Source of the DNA: Theobroma cacao
Taxonomy: Eukaryota > Streptophyta > Magnoliopsida > Malvales > Malvaceae
Length of the DNA stretch: 64,000 bases
Assembly: GCF_000208745.1 (NCBI RefSeq)
Contig: NC_030856.1
Coordinates: 5,713,955-5,777,954 of the forward strand
Reading direction: 5' to 3'
The notes under the pieces were generated by a model. That model searched no databases and was not told the DNA's origin. It worked only from the letters and a program-made list of their open reading frames with translations. Made by a program: the position numbers and the translations under genes. The stretch's first letter is position 1; each line of letters opens with the position of its first letter. Positions 46,300 to 56,304 of the stretch are shown here, one piece after another.

Positions 46300-47140
46300 T
46301 GAGGAGGAAGCAAGAATGAAGATATATTCAGTTTCTACCAGGCACTACTATGCATTTGGAGGTCTTGTGTCTGAAGAGGTCTCATATAAGATCAAATGTG
46401 CATGTCCTCTTAAGTTCTCAAATTTTCTTGTCACTGCTAATGTTTTTTATGGATGTTCTCATAAAGTTTATTTTCCACGCAGAACTTAAAAGGAGTTCGG
46501 TGGGTTTATCCTGATTCCTACTTGGATGTGAAGAATAAGGTAGATATGCATTTTTTTGATTGCCATTTGAATCTTGTTTTATATCTTTTTTAATGCTTGA
46601 TGAGTTGACTTGCAGATAACTCAAAACTTGATAATTGGTGTGTCTTACTGCTTTAATAAATGAATAGTTATTAGTTCTTATAATAAATTATCAACTTTCA
46701 GGAGACCCTTTCATCCATGGGCAAGCAGTTCCATATGATCCGAAGTATCATGAGCCTTTAGCAGCTTACCTACAAAGTGGGAAGCAGCAAAATTCTTGCC
46801 GTATTGCTGGATTTTGTGCCTCATGTGCTATCCAGAAACATGTTAGCCGTGCTCTTCAATCAACTGGGAGAATATTGGCTCCGAATGATGATCTGGCCTC
46901 AAACCTTCGATGCATATCTCCGAATGATGAGCCCTTGCTAGATTTGAGTCTTGAAATAGCTAAGGCCGATTCGTTGCTTCAAGCACTCAAAAACTTCACT
47001 GCTGCGGAGCTTTAGGACGGAGGGGAGAAGCAGTATCAATGCCAACGCTGCAAGCAGAAAGTTAGGGCAACGAAACAGATCACAGTTTACATTACAAAAG
47101 CACCTCATGTACTCAACATCCATCTAAAGAGATTTCCTGC
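46300..47140 (+). pseudogene. Chimera of MORF (RNA-editing factor) and ubiquitin-protease fragments
   Basis: 46300-46395 encodes SEEEARMKIYSVSTRHYYAF and SEEVSYKI. 46483-46539 encodes NLKGVRWVYPDSYLDVKNK, with a good AG acceptor and GT donor. 46702-46755 encodes DPFIHGQAVPYDPKYHE. These are consecutive exon pieces of a MORF/DAG protein. From about 46755 the frame passes straight into EPLAAYLQSGKQQNSCRIAG, AIQKHVSRALQSTGRILAP and, later, GGEKQYQCQRCKQKVR and VLNIHLKRF, parts of a plant UBP (C19, UBP23-like) deubiquitinase. The catalytic Cys box is absent. Part of the protease is deleted between two copies of CTCCGAATGATGA. An in-frame TAG lies at 47013-47015. Introns are kept, so DNA, not mRNA, was copied. 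Confidence 0.8.
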
Positions 47141-47159
47141 ACATGAAATCTGTTGTCAG

Positions 47160-47770
47160 TGGTTCCAAAATAATAATTATAACCTTTATTATATTTAATA
47201 TTTTTTATCATATTTACGTCTATATAACCTTTTAGCCGAGGTTGATATATGTGTTTTTTTTTTTATTTCATAATATAGTCAAAAGAAAAAGTGAACTTCG
47301 CTCTTTGATCTCTAACAAACAAAAAATATAAGAGAAAGTTGTAAAAGAAACGTAGAAAAAAAAGAAGCCTAAAAGTTTGTAAAACAAGAGTTACTGGCAT
47401 TTATAAATACTTGTTAAGATTATATAAATTTTGTTTCAAGAATTTTATTTATTTAATGCATCATTCTCGTTAAGAATAGACAATACATTAATTACAAAAA
47501 TATTTTTTTTATATGTATAACCTTAAAAAGACTCTATAAGCACGGTTTAATATTTGTCAATCTTTAATACTATGTTTATGATGCTTCTTTCGTATTAGAG
47601 TGGTAGCAAATTTCATTTATTATTCAAGTTTTCACAATCTTTAATATAGTTTCTGGTAAAATATGTTTGTTTCTTTTTTAGCCGACACATATATTGCAAG
47701 ACATGTACCTATTTATTCAGTACTTTGCACTGCATATATTTATTTCAACAAAAGAAAAAGGTGTGAATTT
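47160..47770. repeat. Segmental duplication block Z, orphan copy
   Basis: Collinear with 54640-55330 (shared TACTTTGCACTGCATATATT and AATAGACAATACATTAATTA). No block A precedes it, so the unit is broken here. Confidence 0.7.
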
Positions 47771-47799
47771 CTTCGACAATAGAATAAAAATGTTATAAG

Positions 47800-48230
47800 C
47801 AAAGTTGTTGATTCTTATTCCATCCCCACTCCAAGCTTAATTTGCCTCCGATGATCATTATTTTACTCTCCTAAATAATGGCATACACAAGAAAATATGC
47901 CATTACTTTCTTTTATTTATTTAAAGCTTTTTGTAGGAAGCTTTTTAAAAAAAGAAGAAATAAAAGAAAGAAAATTGCTTCTTCTAAAAAGCATTTTCAA
48001 TAACTACAGTCACGGATGGAGTCAAAGGGATGACGGCGACCACTATCTTGCTGTTTAAGGTAAAGTCTCAAGAGTGGTTTTTTTTTTTAATTAGAAGAAA
48101 GGGGATTCAAATCTTATTTTTTAAATAAAAGATCATACATCAACAAAAAAACCAGATACTCGAGTGTTTAAAAAAGAACTTATTTGACATAAAAATTTAA
48201 TAAGTAACATGTAAGTAATTAGTATGTTCT
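47800..48230. repeat. Segmental duplication block X, orphan copy
   Basis: Resembles 51550-52015, the region upstream of ankyrin copy 3 (ATTCTTATTCCATCCCC, CCTCCGATGATCATTATTTT, and AGTAACATG-AAGTAATTA). No ankyrin gene is attached, suggesting one was lost. It contains a SINE-like insert in reverse near 48080-48165. Confidence 0.7.
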
Positions 48231-48311
48231 AACCCTGTAGTGATACAAAACCACTCAAAGAAGGTAAAAAAAACCCTGTAAGCTTGATCCACATATAACC
48301 CCATGATATAG

Positions 48312-49316
48312 GTAGAGGTGTCCATATGGGCTAGCCCGGCCCAAGCCCTTAATGTGTTGAGAAAATGTGAATTGGGCCAGGTCGGCCCATTTTTATACAT
48401 GGGTCATCAAAATTCCAACTCAACCCACTTCTTGCTAACCCATGGGTAGAGTTGGATCAATCCATTTCTATTTTTTTTTTTAAAAAAAATTATTTTTATA
48501 ATTCTACCTAACAAATTTTCTATTCATAAAATTATTCTATAATTTAATATATAAATTGAATAATAAAAATATGTTACAATCAAATAAATTACACCAAATA
48601 TAAATAAACAAATAAATTACATAAATAAAGTTTAAATTTTTAACACAAACTACTATCCAATAAACATAAGTATATAACCAAATAATAGAAACTTCAAAAC
48701 TCACTTATATCCTCCTCAACCCTCATCCTCAGGCAAAACATTTAAATCTTGTTTAGACCACAATGATGTCTCAAAGTCTGAATCATTATCAATTTATTAT
48801 TTAATATTTATCGTCATAAAAGAAAAAGATATATAAATTTTAATTTAAACTAAAATTAACATCTGAGTATTTGGCTCATTGGTTGGTACATGATTTCTTA
48901 CTTAGAGAGCAAGGTTCAAATCCTTCTTTCCCTAATTAAAAAAAAAATCTAAACTAAAATTATTAATTTAAAAAAATCTAAACTAAAATTATTAATTTGA
49001 CAAGTAAATATTAAAGACATTGAAATATATAACATAAGTAATACTATTAATAACTAAATTATTAATTTTATATAATTAAATATATAAAATTATTAAATTA
49101 ATTAAAAATTATTAATTAATTAAAAATTATTAATTAATTTTTTTATTTTGACCTATAGAGTTAACCCGTTCCAACCCATCTCTGCCCACTGATCAAATAA
49201 GTTGGCCCATTGAAGCCTGATTCTAATACGAATTTAAATTTTCAAACTCAACTTACTTTATATTTAATAAAAAATATACCGATATAATGGATCAACCCCA
49301 TTTTGACAAACCTACG
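48312..49316. mobile_element. hAT-like non-autonomous element carrying a SINE
   Basis: About 1 kb, beginning GGTAGAGGTGTCCATATGGGC and ending with the inverted match CCCCATTTTGACAAACCTAC. The interior is AT-rich, with many GGCCCA/TGGGCC-type motifs near both ends, and is related in inverted sense to 30986-31512. No transposase. A SINE sits inside it at 48859-48949. Confidence 0.6.
48859..48949 (+). mobile_element. tRNA-derived SINE
   Basis: About 90 bp with an A-box-like TTTGGCTCATTGGTTGG and a B box GGTTCAAATCC, then an A-rich tail. It is flanked by a 13-bp duplication TAAACTAAAATTA (48846-48858 and 48950-48962). Related degenerate copies lie near 51800-51890 (+) and 48080-48165 (-). Confidence 0.8.
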
Positions 49317-49594
49317 TACAGGTGCTCTGAAAGCATGACAAATACACCAATAATTGAAAGACCACTACATAAACATCCCATTACAACCAGATTTTCACTA
49401 CAATAAAAATTCATAATATACGTTTCAAGGGTACATCTCGCCTGTACCAGACAAGTCCAAACTCTGCAGCCGCATCAGACCACGTTTAGCTTCCACGTTT
49501 CAGAAAACATCCTCTGTACGAAACGTAGAGGCCTTGACATCATTTCCATCTTATTCCACTTGCCTCAACTTAAAGCTGATCTAAGTTCTTTAGG

Positions 49595-51247
49595 TCACCT
49601 CTTTGCGTTGTAAAAGCAGGTCAGTCGCTGAATTTGCCTATTTCCTAACATATTAATATAGCGAAAAGAAAAATATATCAAAAACAATGCGAGTAATAAG
49701 ACGGTTCCTGCAGGATATGGGCACATGATAACAAGAAACATCGAATAGCAAACTGACAAGCCAAATAGTAGTACTGCCACTATTTCTGTAACCACGGTAT
49801 CTGGCAGGAGAAGATTAACTATGGTGGATGCAAAATAAAGGATTGAACTGTTGACCAATACCACCACCGTAGAATTGTAGGCCGAATCTGCTGCAACATT
49901 CCGCGATGGTCCTCCATGAGTACTGCTATTTGTAAGATTGGTGCTGAGATTATTGTCCCTACGAAAACTACCAGGGGGATTGTACATAGTTTGGCAGGTA
50001 CCTGCTATAATCAGCCCGGCAACCACTAGCAAAGCATTGAGTACATCGCCTGGGATTCTCATTCTCTGGCGTTTGATACAAACCGCTAATCTTTCGGGAA
50101 ACAGTGTCTTTGATCTTAAGAAGCCAGGAAGCCATTCAATACTTTCAACTGATGAAGCTGTTACAAGTGGAGTGTGGCGCCTTAGCATTTTAAGAACTTC
50201 TCTTCTATCCAATTGGGTTTGACGTTGCAGGATCTGTGAAGCATCTTCACCTTTACTATTCTTAGCATTTATTTCAGCTAACAACTGAATGGCCTGTATG
50301 TATTGTGCACAAAAACACCAATTCAGTGAAGAGAAATTAATTATTAATGCAAAAAGTAATTAGAAAGAAAATAGAATCTAGAAATTAGATAAAATAAATT
50401 AAAAAGCATTTTCTAATCAGTAGAAGAATTAATTTTGTTGGTATATAAATATTAGCTCTTGCTATGCTTTCTAGTTGCTGCGATGATTATCCATGCCACT
50501 GTGTTAGTTTGTCTTAATTAATGGTGATGTTAGTTGATAGATCATGTAATTCTGTAAAGTAGCTATATTTTTCTTCACGGAGGAGGATCCAAGCTAAGAT
50601 CCCGTTTTTAGAAACTCCAAAAAAAATTTGCAGAGGTATGAGAACATGCCTGAATTTGCATATTGGATACTGCAATATCCAATGCAGTGTTTCCTTGCTC
50701 ATCCTTCCAATTTGGAATGAATGCTACCCAATCCAAGGCGTCTTTATGGCAGATTCTCTGCAACCATCCGACAAGAACTTCAAGAGCCTCTAACATGTTT
50801 GTTTTAACTGCAATGTGCAAAACAGTCTCACCTCGAACTGTCACATCTCCAATAGACTCTGGGCAAGCTGCCAGGAAATTAACCATGAGATAGATGTTTT
50901 CATGGTTTGATAGCATAATGTAAAGGAGTAAGACCCCCTCTTCCTCTGACACGAACAAGACCAGGATCAGCATGAACAAATAGAGAAACCAACTTGAAAT
51001 GTCCATTTATGAGGGCAAGGAGCATGGGGCTAAACCCAGACTTGTTTAATTTTTTGGTGAAGGAAGGCATCAAGTTAATCATCTCCACTACAAAATGAGT
51101 TTGCCCAGAACAAGCTGCTAAGTGTAGGGGAGTATCTATGAACATTTTCTCATCAATTCGCCTCAAAATATCATCATCCTCCCAAATTAGTTTATACAAG
51201 GCATCTATATCACCCACTTGAGAGGCCTGAATCAAAGCATCGTCCAT
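49595..51247 (-). pseudogene. Ankyrin-repeat membrane protein, BDA1-like, copy 3 (frameshifted and truncated)
   Basis: Exon 1 runs 51247-50650 and exon 2 50293-49595. Exon 1 is 598 bp where copies 1 and 2 have exactly 597. The extra base lies just after HYAIKP in the third repeat, near 50900-50907, and brings TGA at 50902-50900. Past it the original frame continues (ACPESIGDVTVRGETVLHIA and onwards). In exon 2 a conserved Cys codon has become TGA after CFYNAKR, removing about 25 residues at the C-terminus. The GC intron donor is the same as in the other copies. A restart or readthrough product cannot be excluded, but two independent lesions argue for a pseudogene. Confidence 0.85.
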
Positions 51248-52499
51248 TCTAAAGACACTTGAAAATTCTGGAAAGGTAAAAGTAAAACAAGGAATAAAAA
51301 TATAAGACTTTGAGATAAAGAACTATTGAAGTAAATGGACTGATACCAATTACCATGGCTTAGCTCCGCAAAGCACCTTATTTCGAATTTATAGCCATCG
51401 TACTCGTTTCTTTAGCTGGTCTTTTTCTCACACGAAGGAAACATCGATGTAAACTTCTGATGAAAGTGGGCACAAATCCAACACAGGTTGAACGCAGGGA
51501 ACATGGGTGTGAACTTTAGATGGAAATAAATATACCATTTTCTGCTTAAGCAATAAGCAAAATTGCTGATTCTTATTCCATCCCCGCTCCAAGCTTAATA
51601 CGCCTCCGATGATCATTATTTTACCACCGTACATGATGGCATAAACAAGATAATATGCGATAAGATTCTTTTTTTTTTTTTAAAGCTTTTTACTTAGAAA
51701 AATAACACAAAACAAGGAAAAATGCTTTCTTCTAGAATGGTTTTCCAATAACTATAGCCATTTCATTTGAGAGTATTGTTTCATGCATTGATAGCAAGTA
51801 TTCGAGTATTTGTCTCCTTAATTGATACATAATCTCCTGCCTAAAGAGTTAAAGTTCGAATTTCTTTTCCTTTCAATTAAAAAAAATTACCACTTTAATC
51901 TTTCTATCTAAGGCCCAAAGAAAATATCACTGTTCATGATATGGTTTCAAGAGCGGCTTTTAATTAGACATGGAAATCTAGTAAGTAACATGCAAGTAAT
52001 TACTATGTTCTAGAAGCACCTTACCATATGTTTTGACCATGTATTTATATTTCTTTCTGGAAAATGACACTTGCATTAATAGAATTATCTGACCTTTTAC
52101 CAGAAGCATCCCCTATTGTAAGGGATACAGAAATGGGAGTTATTCCAGTCCAATGCTTAATTAACAATTAGGTGCCTAACCCAGCTCCAGATTAGTCGAT
52201 TTTAACTAATTTTTTCTCATCCGTACGTGAGTGTGCCTGTGTAACAAATTTGCATCTAAATCTCATTTGTTTTAGAAAAAAGAGAGTGACAAGGAGAATG
52301 ACAAAAACGGATAATAAACAGGAAGTATACAAGGCTTTGGGCTGTCGGGGAAAGATTGCTTGAACAATAGCTAGGAATAGAAGGATCGAGCCAGTTCTGG
52401 GACGAGCTAGGGCTCAATGGGCTTTCGAAGAACAGACTTGTAAGAATTGATTTTATGGGCCTGCCTTGGCTTACATTCAGATAAAGAAATACTGTGGTT
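51248..52499. other. Upstream region of ankyrin copy 3, including block X
   Basis: 51550-52015 is duplication block X. A degenerate SINE-like segment is at about 51800-51890 (GAGTATTTGTCTCC, then AAGTTCGAATTTC and A-rich tail). No other gene seen. Confidence 0.5.
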
Positions 52500-54265
52500 T
52501 TTTTTTTTTTTTGATAAGAAGGAAAAAGAAAATGTCTACCCTAAATGAATATATGGATGAAGAAAAGCAATGCATTGGGATGGGAAAAAGCCATATGAAT
52601 TATTTTAGATTTTTTTGTGATCTTACAAAGAGCCAAGGCGTTGAGACAAGTAAAAAACAAACTATACTTTGAAAACCTCATATAATTGGCATCTTTCCTT
52701 ACCAAACATCCAAGTCCCAGCTTTTAATGCTTTGGCATCTTGGTTTCCTTTGGTTGTTTTTCCATTGAAATCTTTAAATTTCCAACTCCCAAAATACTTC
52801 TTTCCTTGTCAAAAAAAACCAACCACAAGTTGGGGGGGCAGCCGGCTGTGCCCACTCCATAGCAATTATCATCTCAAAGCTTTGCACCAATTTGGTACAT
52901 GGCGTGCTTGGCTCTTCTCATGCATGCAGAAGTCTGGGGACCCTTTCAGAACTGCCTTCCAGATTACCTAAAATGCTATTGTTTTGATTGCTTTGCCAAT
53001 CATTTCACCCATCACGTGCTCAATTCCAACCTTAATATAACCAAAGATGCTGCTCAGACTCATCATAGCCAAAGATTTTCTTGATGCTTTCCACCTGGCA
53101 ACAAACAAACAAACAAACAAACACCTTGCTTTTTCTGAATGGATAATTGTACTCTATATATCTCTCTGAAATAATGTCGAAGAGTTTCAGGCAATCAAGC
53201 TGATCTTACATGTTTGTCATTTGTGTTTAGGATTACATGTAGCTCCGGAATAAGCACTTGTGTAATGTTAAAAGAATGGGTACAAAAGCATTGTTGATGA
53301 TAAAGTTGGAGAGAAGTTCTGCTAATCAGACTGCCAATTGCGTTAACAATTCTTTTTTTTTTTTGGGAAACAATTATTGAGACCTGTTCTAATGATTGTT
53401 ACAAATGCTTTGATTCCTCCTCCCTCCAATAGTCTTATTTACCAAAAGGTATGTATTGAACTTACAATTTATATCTGCATCTCACCTGTGTATATGTATA
53501 TAATTATGCTCGCTTGAATTAAGTCCAGGATGCCAATTCAGTAGCAATTGCTCAAAGGAAAAAGGCTTTGTCTAGTAAAAGAAGATAAGGATAGATCCTC
53601 CTTAGATGAAGAAGTGCTTACTATTTTTGTTGTTAAACATAAGAGGTTATGAATACCTTTCAAATTATAACGTATTATATCAATTCATTAAGTGATCAGA
53701 CAGTCGAATTATGATAAATAACATTATTTTATTTATATTATATATATATATATACACATTTATACGTACAAATATATACATGCATATTTTATTGAAAGGG
53801 GAGAGTTTTTTAATATTTTTTATTACTAGCTAGCTCATATCACAAGTCTTGCATGAGGACTAGATCAAAATGCATGACAAGAAAATAGGAAAAGCAAACG
53901 GTAGAACTTATATCCACATGCCTCAACAACGAACTACTCAAGCATATTATCTTTACGTTCTCCGAGCTGCTTCTCACATCGTTTATATTCTTTGCAAGTA
54001 TATATAAGTATGCCAATTAATTTAAAGTTATATGTAATCATGAAGTATAACAACCTATATATATATATATATATAGTCGACTAAATTTTTAAATTTTTTT
54101 TAACTNCCTATATATATATATATATATAGTCGCAATAAATTTTTTTTTTACAATTCTATACATTATTGTATATAGATTTGAGATATTGGAGGAAAATTAA
54201 GAAATTTTATATTTTAAAAAATACAACTATGATGCTAAAAATAAGTGTAATATACAAATGTTTAG
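52500..54265. repeat. Segmental duplication block A, copy 2
   Basis: Partner of 36290-38020. Includes the CAAA microsatellite near 53103 and TA-rich microsatellites near 53740 and 54056-54128. The single N at 54106 lies between two copies of CCTATATATA...TATAGTCG. Confidence 0.8.
54054..54132. repeat. Repeated sequence on both sides of an ambiguous base (N at 54106)
   Basis: The same TA-repeat followed by TATAGTCG occurs before and after the N. As at 40840, this suggests a contig join with unmerged overlap; only one copy may exist in the genome. Confidence 0.65.
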
Positions 54266-54639
54266 CATTTTCTATACAGATGTCTTTTAAGTGCATTTTT
54301 TCCTTTCTTCCATCTACAAGTTTGGAGGTATAGCAAATTTTGGAATTAACAAAAAGTGAAAGAAAAGAGATTTAGAAGAGATTCAAACTGAGGATGACAT
54401 GAAATTGCTTGGTTCAACTGCCATTTTTGAAAGATATGCAAGTGGTGTGATAGACATTTAATTTTGTTAATGAAAATCAAATATTAAACCGTAAAATTGT
54501 ATATTAATTCCAAAATATAAAAACCTTGTGGAAGGATAAACTTATATCAAGAGCATTATTTCATAAATTCAAAATTGGAAGATTCTTAAATTTCAAGCTG
54601 AAGATAAATTTTAATTATACTAAATGTCGAGATCAAATA

Positions 54640-55330
54640 TTTCTATTATATTTTACTCATTATATTTAATATATTTTATTATATTTACATCAATATAATC
54701 TCATAATGCATGATTAATATTTTTTTTATTTTTTTATAACAAAATAAAAAAAGTGAAATTTCCTTCTTTGATTTAAAATAAATGAAAAATCTAGGAAAAA
54801 ATTGTTTAAACAACTCTACCCTCTACTCATGTTAGCTTTCAAGAAATGCTGAAAAATGGTTAGAGGAGTTAAGAATCGTGGAAAAAAGAAGCGACAAAGA
54901 TTGATGGATGGGTATTTATAAACACTTTTTAAAGTTAGTTAACTATTTATTTCAAGATTTTTTTTATTTAATGTATCATTCTCGTCAATGTTAAAAATAG
55001 ACAATACATTAATTACAATTTATTTTTATATGTATATCCTTACGAAGAATCTATAAGCATTGTTTAATATTTGCCAATTTTTAATATTATGTCTATGATT
55101 CTTTTTTTTTTTACTAAAGTGATAACAAATGTCATTTATTATTCAAGTTCACACAACGAATATAGTTTATGATACAATGTGTTTGTTTCTTTTTTAACCG
55201 ACATATACTGCAGGACATGTGCGATTATTGTAAGTACTTTGCACTGCATATATTTATTTTAACAACAACAAAAAAAGTGTGAATTTCTTCAACAATGGAA
55301 TAAATATGCTATAAACCAAAGAACATATAA
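54640..55330. repeat. Segmental duplication block Z, copy next to block A copy 2
   Basis: Collinear with 47160-47770 and in part with 38400-38640. No coding content. Confidence 0.7.
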
Positions 55331-55450
55331 TTAATTAAAAGGTAAAACACAAATTTATCAATTCTTTCCTACAAACACATAATTAATTAAAAGGTAAAAC
55401 ACAAATTTATCAATTCTTTCCTACAAACACACACACACACACACATATAT
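55329..55450. repeat. 52-bp tandem duplication followed by a CA/TA microsatellite
   Basis: Two copies beginning AATTAATTAAAAGGTAAAAC at 55329 and 55381, then (CA)n and (TA)n to about 55455. Confidence 0.85.
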
Positions 55451-55455
55451 ATACA

Positions 55456-56304
55456 CTAACATAATCATCTAAAAATAAAACTAAAAATGAAGTACATACA
55501 TATATTTATTCTCCACATTGTTCTGTAGTACTACTTGTATGACTAAGCCAATAACAGAAATAATGGAGCAAAGGAAAAATGTTGGGCCAACATTAATTAT
55601 GTGGCTCACAAAGTAACCAATGCCCTGGCTAAATGGTCCCTTCACCTTGCGCCAATAATATATGTTGACATGAAAGGGTACAATGTTAACAGAAGAGTAT
55701 TAAATTTGTCCCTTCCACAAGTAGGGAAGGGGATGACAAAATAGGGCTATGGTACCAAACCTAAACTCAGACAGAGCCCCATGTGAAGAAGCCGAATCTA
55801 GCTGCTAGATGGAAATGGTGAGTAGGGAGACCACATTCTTTCACCATCTCCCCACCTAATTCAACTGCCCTGTTAATGCTATTAGATAGACAACCCTTTC
55901 TTTTGGGAGGAGCATTTAATGCAAGAAAAACACAAAATCTTTACCATATGGAACAAGGTTACTTGTGGGTTTTATCTATTGATGAAATAATGAGTCACTT
56001 TCTTAGCAAATCCAAAAGCCAGATATGAATTTTTTGCAGACTTAAGAAATTTAAATTATGGGAGAAATAAAAGAAAATTGACTGTTCTGATAACAGTACA
56101 TTTGACACATACTTATCAGCTGTGGATCAGTCACCATCATCTAAGGCAGCAAAACCTAAGATTAATTAAGTAGTAATAAAGCTTTATATATTACAGACAT
56201 GAGATTGAAATCTGGCTGACATTAATCAGCAGTCCTTTTCCTTGCCTACCTCCAATGACAACATAATTTAGAAATTAATTATAATCGAAAGTTCAAGTAC
56301 CTAA
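55456..56304. other. Downstream region of the CUC-type NAC gene
   Basis: AT-rich, no gene or repeat recognised; contains the presumed 3' UTR of the NAC gene. Confidence 0.5.
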
